Origin: Acidobacteriota bacterium
GTDB lineage: Bacteria; Acidobacteriota; Vicinamibacteria; Vicinamibacterales; UBA8438
Length of the DNA: 51,891 nt
Direction: 5' to 3'
Assembly (NCBI GenBank): GCA_009861545.1
Contig: VXME01000083.1
Coordinates: 1 to 51,891 of the forward strand
Each line of letters begins with the position of its first letter. Position 1 is the first letter of the stretch. Of the stretch, positions 34,890-43,257 are shown in pieces. The notes beneath the pieces were generated by a model. The model was not told where the DNA came from, did not search any database, and was given only the letters and a program-made list of their open reading frames with translations. The translations under genes and the position numbers were made by a program.

Positions 34890-36014
34890 CTACTTGGTTG
34901 GGGGCGCGCCGGACAGCATGTCCTCGAGCCAATGGCCGGCGCGCTGCAACTTCGCCTTCACGTAGGGCAGGTTGTGGCGGTTGAGGGTGCCGTACAGGGG
35001 ACGGCGGTCGTACACCTCGATGCCCCCGCTCTGCAACGCGTCCATCTTCGCGGGATTGTTCGTCAGCAGCAACACCCGCTTCACGTCCAGCTCCTTGAGC
35101 ATCGCCACCGCCGCGACGTACTCCCGCTCGTCGGCGCCGAAGCCGAGCACGCCGTCGGCGTCGACCGTGTCGAGGCCATGCTCCTGCAGCGTGTACGCGC
35201 GCAGCTTGTTGGCCAGCCCGATGTCGCGTCCTTCCTGGCCCATGTACAGCAGCACGCCGCCGCCGGACCGGGCGAAGTGCCGCAGGCTGCCCCGCAATTG
35301 CTCTCCGCAGTCGCACCGCAGGCTGCCGAAGAGATCTCCCGTCAGGCACGCCGAGTGGATGCGGACCGGCACCGGATCCGGCCAGTCGCCCTGGCGCCCC
35401 ACCAGCACCGCCACGTGCCCGAGCAACCCGTGCGCCTCGCGAAAGAAGACGAAGCGGGCATACTCGGCCTCGGCCAGCGGGACGGGTCCCTCGCTGACCT
35501 GCGTGACGCGCACGTCCACGCTGCGGGCCATCTCCTCGATCTGCGCGCTCGTCACCGACAGCGTTGCCCCGCTGGCGATGCGATCGCGCAACGGCACGGA
35601 GTCCCGGGCATCGGCCGCCACGCTCACCACCGCCGGCAGCAGCCGTCCGAGGCGCGCCAGCGCAAGCCCGCCGATCTCGACGGTGGTCGCGGTTCGCACG
35701 TCCCGCGGGTCGATCGAGAACCGGCCCTTGGCCATCGCCAGGTGCAGAATCTGCTCGGGGCCCTCCCCGTTCAGCGAGAGGCTCATGCCGCGAGCCCCTT
35801 CCATGGCGGCGGTGGGAACGAGCCCCATCGATGTGGCGCGGTGGCGCGTCACCACGAGGCGCAACTGCCCCTCCCCGCGCAACGTCTCCAACGCCGCGTC
35901 GGTCAGTCCATCGACCGAGGCGATCAGCGCGGCGCGCTCACCCGCCGCCGTGATGTACACCGACCTGCCCTGCCGCAGGTCGAACAGTGCGCGTTCCGAG
36001 TCGTACATTCCCAT
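34890..36014 (-). CDS. ribA: GTP cyclohydrolase II-like protein with degenerate RibB-like N-terminal domain
   Basis: 374 aa. The C-terminal half (about 170-374) has the RibA zinc triad in HSACLTGDLFGSLRCDCG and catalytic segment GQEGRDIGLANKLRAYTLQEHG, then LLTNNPAKMDALQSGGIEV and YVKAKLQRAGHWL, all RibA hallmarks. It should open GTP to 2,5-diamino-6-ribosylamino-pyrimidinone phosphate. The N-terminal half aligns in position with DHBP synthase (RibB) of RibBA fusions but lacks the acidic DDEDRENEGD-type motif, having AAGERAALIASVDGLTD instead, so that activity is probably lost. The gene is divergent from the RibD-like gene. Either the riboflavin enzyme itself or, more likely given neighbours, a pathway-dedicated copy. 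Confidence 0.85.
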   Translation of the reverse strand: MGMYDSERALFDLRQGRSVYITAAGERAALIASVDGLTDAALETLRGEGQLRLVVTRHRATSMGLVPTAAMEGARGMSLSLNGEGPEQILHLAMAKGRFSIDPRDVRTATTVEIGGLALARLGRLLPAVVSVAADARDSVPLRDRIASGATLSVTSAQIEEMARSVDVRVTQVSEGPVPLAEAEYARFVFFREAHGLLGHVAVLVGRQGDWPDPVPVRIHSACLTGDLFGSLRCDCGEQLRGSLRHFARSGGGVLLYMGQEGRDIGLANKLRAYTLQEHGLDTVDADGVLGFGADEREYVAAVAMLKELDVKRVLLLTNNPAKMDALQSGGIEVYDRRPLYGTLNRHNLPYVKAKLQRAGHWLEDMLSGAPPTK

Positions 36015-36086
36015 GCGTCACAGTCGTTACGGTGGTTTACTCTGCTGCTACTCTAACAGCCCTTGGCAAGCCGTCCGCCCGAACCG

Positions 36087-37028
36087 ATGCGCGCCGCCGC
36101 CGCCAACGAGGGTACGCGGCTCGACGAGCAAGCTGCCTGGAGCCTGGTGCGCACAGTCCGTCCAGGTGCCCGCACCCTCGCGCAAGTGCATGATTCCAGA
36201 ACGGATGTGTCGCTGCAAGTGTATCCCTCCGGCGCATGGGACACACCAGCGCGGTTGACCGAGGAGGCGCGCCAGGTCCTGGATCTGTTCCTCCCGCTCC
36301 AACTGCAGTCCGACCTCGTCATCGCCCAGGCCGGGCAGAGTCTCGACGGCCGCATCGCCACCGACAGCGGACATTCGCACTACGTGACCGGTCCGCGGGA
36401 CATACTACGCCTCCATCGATTGCGCGCCCTCGTCGATGCCGTGATCGTGGGGGCCGGAACCATCGCGGCCGACGATTCGAGGCTGACCGTGCGAGAAGCC
36501 GAGGGTGACAACCCGGTACGAGTCGTCATCGACCCGAACGGCCGCCTCGACCGGTCGCGACAGGTCTTCCGAGACGGAGCGGCACCGACCGTGGTGATCC
36601 GGCGGAGCCGGCAGGAGGATCCGGAGCGACGCCGCGCCGAGCGTGAGGCCTCCGCGCGCCCGTGCCTCGCGCCGGGCGGCGACACGGCCATCGACCTGCC
36701 CGCCGGCCCGTCCGGAACCATCGACCCGCACGACGTGCTGGCGGCGCTTCGGGACCGCGGCTGCCGCCGCTTCCTGATCGAGGGCGGCGGGGTTACCGTG
36801 TCGAGATTCCTGGATGCCGGCGCGGTGGACCGGCTGCACGTCGCGGTCGCGCCCCTGCTCATCGGATCGGGCCGGCCGGCCTTCACCCTGGCGCCGATCG
36901 CGACCCTGGAGCAGGCGATCCGCCCCGCGTGCAGGGTGTTCCGTCTGGGCGAAGACGTCCTCTTCGACCTCGATCTGCGCGCGCCGATCAGGCCGGCAAC
37001 GCCAGCAGATCCAGGTGGCCGACCGTGA
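36087..37028 (+). CDS. RibD C-terminal-type reductase
   Basis: 313 aa from ATG 36087; a TTG at 36063 is also possible and no Shine-Dalgarno decides. Residues about 85-305 form a dihydrofolate-reductase-like RibD_C domain: LVIAQAGQSLDGRIATDSGHSHYVTG, AVIVGAGTIAADDSRLTVR, RRFLIEGGGVTVSRFLDAGAVDRLHV and LIGSGRPAF. The deaminase half of bifunctional RibD is absent. It should reduce the ribosylamino side chain of a pyrimidine using NADPH. The first ~80 residues have no clear family. Divergent from the ribA-like gene; its 3' end overlaps the convergent methyltransferase gene by 41 bases. Confidence 0.82.
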   Translation: MRAAAANEGTRLDEQAAWSLVRTVRPGARTLAQVHDSRTDVSLQVYPSGAWDTPARLTEEARQVLDLFLPLQLQSDLVIAQAGQSLDGRIATDSGHSHYVTGPRDILRLHRLRALVDAVIVGAGTIAADDSRLTVREAEGDNPVRVVIDPNGRLDRSRQVFRDGAAPTVVIRRSRQEDPERRRAEREASARPCLAPGGDTAIDLPAGPSGTIDPHDVLAALRDRGCRRFLIEGGGVTVSRFLDAGAVDRLHVAVAPLLIGSGRPAFTLAPIATLEQAIRPACRVFRLGEDVLFDLDLRAPIRPATPADPGGRP

Positions 37029-37833
37029 GCCCGAAACGGCCGCTCTCGATCGTCGCTCGCCGGCGTTCCGCCCAGGCCCGTACGCGCGCGGCGCCGCCAC
37101 AATCCGCACCGTCGCCGGGCACGTCCCCGAGCTCGTCCGCCGCCGCGGATTCCCAGCCGTCCACGAGCGCCTCCGCCAGCGCCGCGTCGTCCGGTCCGAG
37201 CCGCCACGGGCTCTGCAACGACCAGGCGCGGTAGCCCGCTTCGCGGAACAGGGTTTCCGCCATCAGACCGGCCATCGGACCGAGCGCCGGGCCGAGCCCC
37301 TTGTCCCGCCGCTGATGGGAGTTCACCGCCCGCCGGACGAGTGCGTCGTCCGGATCGTCCGCCGGCCGGCGGCCGTCCGCCGCCGTCCACTGAATCGTCC
37401 CGTCGTAGGTCAGGGCGAACAGCGCCGCGCAACGGGCGTCGCGGCAGGCTTCGGCCAGCCCGCGCAGCCAGTCTCTGGACACCAGATCGAGGAGCGCCGA
37501 GCCGGTCGCTAGGTCGACGTCCGAGTCGCGGATCGCCTCGAGTCCGGCGTCGGCCAGATCGCCCACGAAGCGCTTCACCTCCACCCCGTCCGGCGCCGTC
37601 GCGCGCTTGAGCAGGTCCCCATCGCGGTCGACCAGCGTCCAGCGCCCCACCCCCGGCAGCCGCGGGGCCAGGTACCGCAGATTCGAGCCCGTTCCGCTGC
37701 CCAGGTCGACGACGCGCGTCCAGCCCCCCGCGCGCCAGGCCGGCGCCAGGAGGGACATCGCGGCGGCCGACCGCGACCGGTGGTCGACCGGCTCGCGCAG
37801 CGCGAGCCACGCCGGATCGAACGTCTCGCTCAT
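36988..37833 (-). CDS. SAM-dependent methyltransferase
   Basis: 281 aa from the ATG at 37833, which overlaps the upstream stop (ATGA); the longer open frame upstream is shadow coding. SAM motif RVVDLGSGTGSNLRYLAPRL, then WTLVDRDGDLL, GDLADAGLEAI, and VDLATGSALLDLVSRDWL as motif IV. Last gene of a minus-strand run of five (41229 to 36988). Substrate unknown; by context it methylates a pterin-like or glycosylated intermediate. Confidence 0.78.
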   Translation of the reverse strand: MSETFDPAWLALREPVDHRSRSAAAMSLLAPAWRAGGWTRVVDLGSGTGSNLRYLAPRLPGVGRWTLVDRDGDLLKRATAPDGVEVKRFVGDLADAGLEAIRDSDVDLATGSALLDLVSRDWLRGLAEACRDARCAALFALTYDGTIQWTAADGRRPADDPDDALVRRAVNSHQRRDKGLGPALGPMAGLMAETLFREAGYRAWSLQSPWRLGPDDAALAEALVDGWESAAADELGDVPGDGADCGGAARVRAWAERRRATIESGRFGLTVGHLDLLALPA

Positions 37834-38609
37834 ATCGCCGGCGAGTCCTCGTAGGCGTTCGTCAGCTCGCCGACGCCGTCGATGCGCACCGTCACGACGT
37901 CGCCGTCCCGCAGCGAGCCGACACCCACGGACGTACCGCACGCGATGACGTCGCCCGGCTCCAGGGTCAGGTCGAACGACAGCCGGCTGATCAGATCCGC
38001 CGGACTGAAAACCATGTCCGTAACCGGATAGTTCTGGCGCTCCTGACCGTTGACCTCGGTTCGCACGCGCAGCGCCGACGGATCGAGGCCCGTCGCCACC
38101 GCGGGGCCGAGGACCCCGAACGTGTCGGCCGCCTTCGACCGCGTCCACTGCGGAAAGCTCGGATCCTTCTTCAGCAGCCCGATCGCCGTCACGTCGTTGA
38201 CGCACGTGCAGCCGAACAGCGCCTCCAGCGCCTCGGCCGGCGCCGCGTTGCGGCAGGTCCGGCCGATCACCAGGCCGAGCTCGCCTTCGAAGATGATCTT
38301 GCCGTCGTAGCCCCGCGGGCGCCGGATTGGCCGCCCGGGCCCGTTCAGCGACGTGTTGGCCTTGATGAAGTAGAGCGGCTCGGCCGGCACGCTGCCGCCC
38401 ATCTTCTCGATCAGGGCGTGGAAGTTGTTGGCGAGGCCGACGATCTTGCCCGGCGCGACCGGGGCCAGCAGCTCGACCTCGGCGCGGGGAATACCGGCGC
38501 CGGCCGGTGCGTGGCGGCCGAACGGGTCGCCCTCGTGCGGCGTGACGACGCCGTCCTCGAGCGTCCCGAATCCGGTGCCGCCGTCGTGCAGAAACCGTAC
38601 CCAGTGCAT
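37830..38609 (-). CDS. Fumarylacetoacetate hydrolase-family protein
   Basis: 259 aa from ATG 38609 (GAGG 5 nt upstream); a GTG two codons earlier is also in frame. FAH fold: IVGLANNFHALIEKMG, FIKANTSLNGPG, the metal-binding IFEGELGLVIGR (two glutamates) and CVNDVTA (aspartate), then PADLISRLSFDLTLEPGDVIACGTSVGVG. Members cleave or decarboxylate C-C bonds of beta-dicarbonyl acids (FAH, HpcE, oxaloacetate decarboxylase type). Within this cluster it could act on a side chain of the product. Overlaps the downstream methyltransferase by 4 nt. Confidence 0.85.
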   Translation of the reverse strand: MHWVRFLHDGGTGFGTLEDGVVTPHEGDPFGRHAPAGAGIPRAEVELLAPVAPGKIVGLANNFHALIEKMGGSVPAEPLYFIKANTSLNGPGRPIRRPRGYDGKIIFEGELGLVIGRTCRNAAPAEALEALFGCTCVNDVTAIGLLKKDPSFPQWTRSKAADTFGVLGPAVATGLDPSALRVRTEVNGQERQNYPVTDMVFSPADLISRLSFDLTLEPGDVIACGTSVGVGSLRDGDVVTVRIDGVGELTNAYEDSPAI

Positions 38610-38616
38610 CGTCACC

Positions 38617-39789
38617 TCATGTCCTCATCGCGTCCCCGTCGTCGTGCGCCGGCGCCGCCGCCCTGCTTCGCGAACCGGTCGCGTCGGGCGCCAGGGCCAG
38701 AAGCTGCGTCTCGAACGTCCGTGCCGCCGCCGTCCAATCGGGCAGCGCCGACGCGTGGCGGCGGGCCCCCGCCGCAAGCCCGGCCCGGCGGGCCGCACCG
38801 GGGCCCGGCGCCTTCCCGGCTGCCGTTGCCGTCTGCGTCTCTTCCGAGTCCAGCAGCGATCCGAGCGCCGACGCCAGCGCCGCGTCGTCGCCCGGCGGCA
38901 CCAGCAACGCGGCGTCCCCCGGCAGCGTATGGGGGATCGCGCCGCCGGTCGTGCTCACCACCGGCAGCCCGCGGACCAGCGCTTCGGTCAGCACCATGCC
39001 GTACCCCTCGTAGTGCGACGCGAGAACGAAGAGCGAGCTGGCGGCGTAGATGCGGTCCAGGGCCGCACGCTCGCATTCTCCGGCGAAGCGGACGCGCCCG
39101 GCAAGCCCGCGCTCCTCCGCCAGCGCCCGCACCCGCCGCGCATGGTCGGGCGCCCGTTCCAGACTCCCGGCACAGACGCATCGCCACGACAGATCGCGGA
39201 GCCGCGCGAGAGCCCGCACCAGCACGTCGTGCCCCTTGCGCGGAACCACCGACGCCACCGAGAGCAACTGCGGCGGCTCGCCCGGCGCCGGTCCGGCCGC
39301 GGGCGGCGCCGGATCCGTCCCCGGCGGCGCGACACGCACCCGGGCCGCGTCCACCTCGAAGCGCCCGAGACCGCGCGCCGTGAAGCTGCTGGTCACGATC
39401 ACGCCGGCCACCGCGGCCAGACTGCGCCGTTCCCGGTCCCGCAGACGCCTGCACACCGCCGCCGGAAGGCCCGTCTCGTCGGAGAGCGGATGGTGCACCA
39501 GGGCCAGGATCCGCAGCCGCTCCCGGTGCGCGACGACCGGCTCGGGCAGACCGCCGAGAGCCAGTCCGTCAATCAGCACCCGCGAGCCGTCGTCGAGCCC
39601 CGCCAGCACGCGAGAGAGGCTCGCGCCCGCCGCGGCGTCGGCGTCCGGGAACGCCCCCTGCAGGCCGTGCACGTCCACGCGCCAGCCGCGGCGGCGCAGC
39701 CCTTCCGCCATCCGGGCGTCGTAGATGTAGCCTCCGGTCTGCTGGTCGAGCGCCCCGGGGACGACCAGATGCAGCCGGCGTGCGCTCAC
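38617..39789 (-). CDS. Family 4 glycosyltransferase
   Basis: 390 aa, GTG start overlapping the upstream gene's TGA. N-terminal [31 protein letters not shown], middle [20 protein letters not shown], and the retaining GT4 motif [20 protein letters not shown]. The C-terminus (about 345-390) is an alanine/arginine-rich tail. It sits between a PTPS-like gene and an FAH-family gene, so it probably glycosylates the product of the pterin-like pathway. Confidence 0.82.
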   Translation of the reverse strand: MSARRLHLVVPGALDQQTGGYIYDARMAEGLRRRGWRVDVHGLQGAFPDADAAAGASLSRVLAGLDDGSRVLIDGLALGGLPEPVVAHRERLRILALVHHPLSDETGLPAAVCRRLRDRERRSLAAVAGVIVTSSFTARGLGRFEVDAARVRVAPPGTDPAPPAAGPAPGEPPQLLSVASVVPRKGHDVLVRALARLRDLSWRCVCAGSLERAPDHARRVRALAEERGLAGRVRFAGECERAALDRIYAASSLFVLASHYEGYGMVLTEALVRGLPVVSTTGGAIPHTLPGDAALLVPPGDDAALASALGSLLDSEETQTATAAGKAPGPGAARRAGLAAGARRHASALPDWTAAARTFETQLLALAPDATGSRSRAAAPAHDDGDAMRT

Positions 39790-40184
39790 GGGCGCCCCTC
39801 GTAGCGCCCCCAGGCGACGTGGGACTCGTGCAGCGTCACCGCGATGGAGGTCAAGCCGGCGGCGCCCGCGCCGAGCGCTCCCGACCGCATCGCGGCCGCG
39901 AGCCGCTCGAAGATCTCGCGGGCCAGAAACTCGGTCGTGGTGTTGCGGCCGGCGAAGGCCGGCTCGTCGTCGAGGTTGCGGTAGTTCAGATCGCTCAGGA
40001 TCTCCTTCAGGACCACCCCGGCGCGGCCGATGTCGACCACCATGCCGTCGGCGTCGAGCGCCGGCCGCGCGAACGTCGCGTCGACGACGTAGGTGGCGCC
40101 GTGCAGCTTCTGCGCGGGCCCGAACGCCTCTCCGGTGAAGCTGTGGGCAATCATGAAATGGTCGCGGACGTTGAGGCTGTACAC
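39786..40184 (-). CDS. 6-pyruvoyl-tetrahydropterin synthase/QueD-like protein with atypical active site
   Basis: 132 aa from the GTG at 40184; a longer frame exists but would run into the upstream gene, and [16 protein letters not shown] is the natural T-fold start. The first zinc His is present in IAHSF. The usual Cys...HGHNY block is replaced by [11 protein letters not shown]: no catalytic Cys and only one of two zinc histidines. The later [30 protein letters not shown] and [14 protein letters not shown] segments, including the catalytic-type Glu-Ser-His, are kept. It probably uses a different chemistry on a pterin-like substrate, or has lost catalysis. Confidence 0.8.
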   Translation of the reverse strand: MYSLNVRDHFMIAHSFTGEAFGPAQKLHGATYVVDATFARPALDADGMVVDIGRAGVVLKEILSDLNYRNLDDEPAFAGRNTTTEFLAREIFERLAAAMRSGALGAGAAGLTSIAVTLHESHVAWGRYEGRP

Positions 40185-40218
40185 GTCGATACCGTCTCCC
40201 TGCGCGGTCCCCCGCGCT

Positions 40219-41229
40219 TCAAGTTCCCGAACCAGCGGTTCCGACGGGGTCGTCGTAGCGGATGCGATGGCAGAGCGCATCGCCCGGCTGCGTGGCCAGC
40301 GCGGCCAGCACCGCCGGCAGCTCGTCGAACCCGCTCTCTCCGCTCACCAGTGCATCGAGGCGCGCGTCGGCCAGCAGCGCCAGCGCCAGCTTCAGACGGC
40401 GGCCGCGAGACCAGCGCGGCGCGCGGTCCGGCGGCACGTGCCCCACCTGACTGCTGCGGATCGTGAGGCGGCGGGCATGGAACGCCTCGCCCAGCGGCAA
40501 TGGAACCGGCGACGTACCGTACCAGCTCGCCTCGACGATCGTCGCCTCGCGCCCGGCCGCGGCCAGCGCCGCCCGCAACCCGTCCGGGTGCCCGCTGGCG
40601 TGGACGACCAGATCCGCCGTCGCACCCTGCGGCGGATCCGGGCGGTAGGTCAACCCGAGGGCGGCCGCGACCGCCGCGCGCGAGCGGTTGGGATCTACGA
40701 CCGTGACCTGCGCACCCGGCAGGTCCCGGCACAGGGTCGCGGCGAGCAGCCCGACGACGCCGCCCCCGATCACCACGATCTCGTCGCCGGGCCCCGGCCG
40801 CGCGTCCCAGACGACGTTCACCGCGGTCTCCATGTTGGCGGCCAGCACGGCGCGGGGCGGCGGCACGCGCGCCGGCACCGCGTGGACCGCAGCGGCGGGA
40901 ACGCAGTAGCGGTCCTGGTGCGGATACAGACAGAAGACCATTCGGCCCCGCAAGCGATCGGGCCCCTCCTCCACGATCCCGACGCTGCCGTAGCCGTACT
41001 TGACCGGCGCCGGGAAGTCGCCCTCCTGGAACGGCGCCCGCATCGCGGCATGTTGCGACGGCGGCACCGCCCCCCGAAACACCAGCGCCTCGGTACCGCG
41101 GCTGATGCCGCTGTAGCGGGTGCGGATCAGTACCTCGCCGGCTTGCCTCGGCGGAAGCTCGGCGGACACAATCTCTCCGTGGCCCGGCGTGCGAATCCAG
41201 AACGAGCGAGCGGTCGGCATGGCCGGCAT
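40219..41229 (-). CDS. Zinc-less MDR-family oxidoreductase
   Basis: 336 aa. Medium-chain dehydrogenase/reductase fold: [33 protein letters not shown], and the nucleotide-binding [19 protein letters not shown] followed by [18 protein letters not shown]. The structural four-cysteine zinc lobe of alcohol dehydrogenases is absent, and the catalytic Cys/His pair is not evident. It is the first gene of the minus-strand run with PTPS-like, GT4, FAH and methyltransferase genes. The start (41229 or 41220) has no strong ribosome-binding site. Divergent from the CDP-alcohol phosphatidyltransferase gene, 45 bases away. Confidence 0.8.
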   Translation of the reverse strand: MPAMPTARSFWIRTPGHGEIVSAELPPRQAGEVLIRTRYSGISRGTEALVFRGAVPPSQHAAMRAPFQEGDFPAPVKYGYGSVGIVEEGPDRLRGRMVFCLYPHQDRYCVPAAAVHAVPARVPPPRAVLAANMETAVNVVWDARPGPGDEIVVIGGGVVGLLAATLCRDLPGAQVTVVDPNRSRAAVAAALGLTYRPDPPQGATADLVVHASGHPDGLRAALAAAGREATIVEASWYGTSPVPLPLGEAFHARRLTIRSSQVGHVPPDRAPRWSRGRRLKLALALLADARLDALVSGESGFDELPAVLAALATQPGDALCHRIRYDDPVGTAGSGT

Positions 41230-41274
41230 GAGCAGGTCGCGAGTACCGTCCAGAGACCTTATCGCACAAGCGTC

Positions 41275-42048
41275 ATGCCGCGGAGTGGTACGCGGGCGGC
41301 CCCGACGAGTCGCTCTACCCAACCGCGCCGCGCCCTGACGGACCTCGGCCTCGGCCTGCTCCCGCTGGCCGCGTGCGCGCTCACCACCTCGCGGCTGCTC
41401 AGCCTCTCTCCACAGTACTTCTTCGACGTGGCGGGGATCTACGCCCTGTTGGCGGCTCTCATCGTGCGCTTCATGCCCCGGGATCTTCCTCCGCCCGGGC
41501 TGGGGGCGGCCAACCAGATCACCCTGGTCCGGGCCACGCTGGTGATCCCGACGGCGGCCCTGGTCCTGCAGCCTGCCCCGTTCGAGACGATGGCTCTCTG
41601 GTGGATCGCCGGCGTCGCGGCGGTCGCGATCGCGCTCGACGGCCTCGACGGCCTCGTGGCGCGGCGCAGCGGGCAGGAGACCGGGTTCGGGGCGCGCTTC
41701 GACATGGAGCTCGATTCCTTCCTGATGCTCGCGCTCTCCGCGCTCGTCTGGCGCACCGGCCGCGCCGACGCCTGGGTCCTGCTGGTCGGCGCGCCCCGCT
41801 ACCTGTTCGTGGCCGCCGGCTGGATCTGGTCCGCCCTGACCGCCGAGCTGCCGCCCAGCTTCCGCCGCAAGACGGTCTGCGTCGTCCAGGGCGTCGCACT
41901 GATCGCCTGCCTCCTGCCCGTCATGCCCGTCGAGCACGCGCCCCCCGTGGCCGCGGGCGCCCTGGCCCTGCTGGCATGGTCCTTCGGCATCGACATCATC
42001 TGGCTGATCGTGCACGCGCCGGGCCGCGTCCGGCCCCGGCGCGCGTAG
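41275..42048 (+). CDS. CDP-alcohol phosphatidyltransferase
   Basis: 257 aa. CDP-OH signature DGLVARRSGQETGFGARFD, then ELD, matching D-G-x2-A-R-x8-G-x3-D-x3-D with all acidic residues present. Six or so transmembrane helices, including PLAACALTTSRLLS, GIYALLAALIVRFM, WWIAGVAAVAIALDG, ALSALVWRTG, YLFVAAGWIWSALT, VVQGVALIACLLPVM and ALALLAWSFGIDIIWLIV. It would join a CMP-activated lipid or alcohol to a hydroxyl acceptor in the membrane. The acceptor could be the glycosylated product of the neighbouring genes or an ordinary phospholipid head group. Confidence 0.85.
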   Translation: MPRSGTRAAPTSRSTQPRRALTDLGLGLLPLAACALTTSRLLSLSPQYFFDVAGIYALLAALIVRFMPRDLPPPGLGAANQITLVRATLVIPTAALVLQPAPFETMALWWIAGVAAVAIALDGLDGLVARRSGQETGFGARFDMELDSFLMLALSALVWRTGRADAWVLLVGAPRYLFVAAGWIWSALTAELPPSFRRKTVCVVQGVALIACLLPVMPVEHAPPVAAGALALLAWSFGIDIIWLIVHAPGRVRPRRA

Positions 42049-42056
42049 GAGCTCCC

Positions 42057-42437
42057 ATGCGAGGACTGCCCGGCGCCGTCATCGTCCTGGCCGCCCTGTC
42101 CGCGGCCGGCTGCCTCGGTGACTCCCGATCGGACACCCCGCGCCCGTCGGTGGAGGAGCTGATCGAGAGAGCCGCAGAAGGCGATGCGCAAGCGCTCTTC
42201 GAGCTCGGCAACCGCCACGCGGACGGCGACGGGGTAGCCCGCGACAACGTGCTCGCCTACATGTGGTTCGGCCTCGCGGCCGAGCGCTTGACCACCGAGG
42301 AGGGATACGAGGCCAGACGGATGCAACTGCGGCTCGACCCCGACATGTTCCGGCATCAGATCACGGAAGCCGAACGGCTGGCCCGCATCTGGAAAGCCCG
42401 TCAGGCCGCGCGCGAGCGCGATGTCGAGCGTCGCTGA
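42057..42437 (+). CDS. Sel1-like repeat lipoprotein
   Basis: 126 aa, GGAG 5 nt before the ATG. N-terminal signal with a lipobox-like LSAAGC (Cys about residue 19), so probably lipid-anchored. One Sel1/TPR-type repeat: DAQALFELGNRHADGDGVARDNVLAYMWFGLAAE. The C-terminus is charged. It follows the CDP-alcohol transferase by 8 bases and may share its transcript. Protein-protein interaction role inferred from the repeat only. Confidence 0.75.
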   Translation: MRGLPGAVIVLAALSAAGCLGDSRSDTPRPSVEELIERAAEGDAQALFELGNRHADGDGVARDNVLAYMWFGLAAERLTTEEGYEARRMQLRLDPDMFRHQITEAERLARIWKARQAARERDVERR

Positions 42438-42475
42438 TACCCGGCCCCCGATACCCCGGACATCGGCGCGCCGCG

Positions 42476-43222
42476 TCACCGGGGCGGGGCTTCGCCGTCC
42501 GGTTCACCCTCCGCGGCGGGCCGCAACTCGTCCATTGCGAGCCGGCCGTCGCCGTCGGCGTCCAGCGAGCGTAGCGACTGCGCGGCCGAGGCGATCTCCG
42601 ACGCGGAAACCGCACCGTCGCCGTCGGCGTCGAGCGCCGCCATGAGCGGGATGCGGGGCGGCTCGGGCCCGCCATCCGCTTCCACCGCCTCCTCCCCCTC
42701 GGGACTTCCGGTCTCCGCCGGTTCCGGCTCGGGGGGAGGCTCGGCCTCGACGGTCAGCAGCGCCAGGATCTCCGCTTCGGAGGCCGCCCCGTCGCCGTCC
42801 GAGTCGGCGCGGGTCAGGAGGCTCCGGAACTGCGATGCCAGCTCCGTGCGCTCCAGCAGGCCGTCCTCGTCCGCATCGAACGTCATGAACGCAGCCGTCG
42901 CCTCCGGCGGGGTCCGCGCCGGCCCCCCGATCGGACCGCCGCGCCGCGGACGCAGCTCGTCCGCCGACAGGTTGCCGTCGCCATCCTCGTCGAGCGTGGC
43001 CAGCGATTCGGCCGCCGCGTCCATCTCGGCGGCCGAGATATCGTCGTCGTCGTCCGTGTCCAGGGCGCCGAAGGCGGGCAGCCTGCGCAGGGCGCGATCG
43101 TCATCCTCTGCCTGGCCGGCCCCCGACTCCTGTTCCTGAACCGCGGCGACACCCATCGCGGCGAGCGCGATCGTCACCGCCAGCACGACGGCCGCGCCGC
43201 GCTCCAGCCCACCTGATTGCAT
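42476..43222 (-). CDS. Exported EF-hand calcium-binding protein
   Basis: 248 aa with an N-terminal hydrophobic signal (about residues 9-27) and six EF-hand loops: DTDDDDDISAAE, DEDGDGNLSADE, DADEDGLLERTE, DSDGDGAASEAE, DADGDGAVSASE and DADGDGRLAMDE. Between loops 4 and 5 lies a proline/glutamate-rich spacer (about residues 158-185). It resembles exported EF-hand proteins of Planctomycetes and Acidobacteriota of unknown role, likely calcium binding or a calcium-dependent scaffold. It is 35 bases upstream of the dioxygenase gene on the same strand. Confidence 0.85.
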   Translation of the reverse strand: MQSGGLERGAAVVLAVTIALAAMGVAAVQEQESGAGQAEDDDRALRRLPAFGALDTDDDDDISAAEMDAAAESLATLDEDGDGNLSADELRPRRGGPIGGPARTPPEATAAFMTFDADEDGLLERTELASQFRSLLTRADSDGDGAASEAEILALLTVEAEPPPEPEPAETGSPEGEEAVEADGGPEPPRIPLMAALDADGDGAVSASEIASAAQSLRSLDADGDGRLAMDELRPAAEGEPDGEAPPR

Positions 43223-43257
43223 CGTCGACTCCAGTCAGCGGTTCCCGTGCACCCTGA

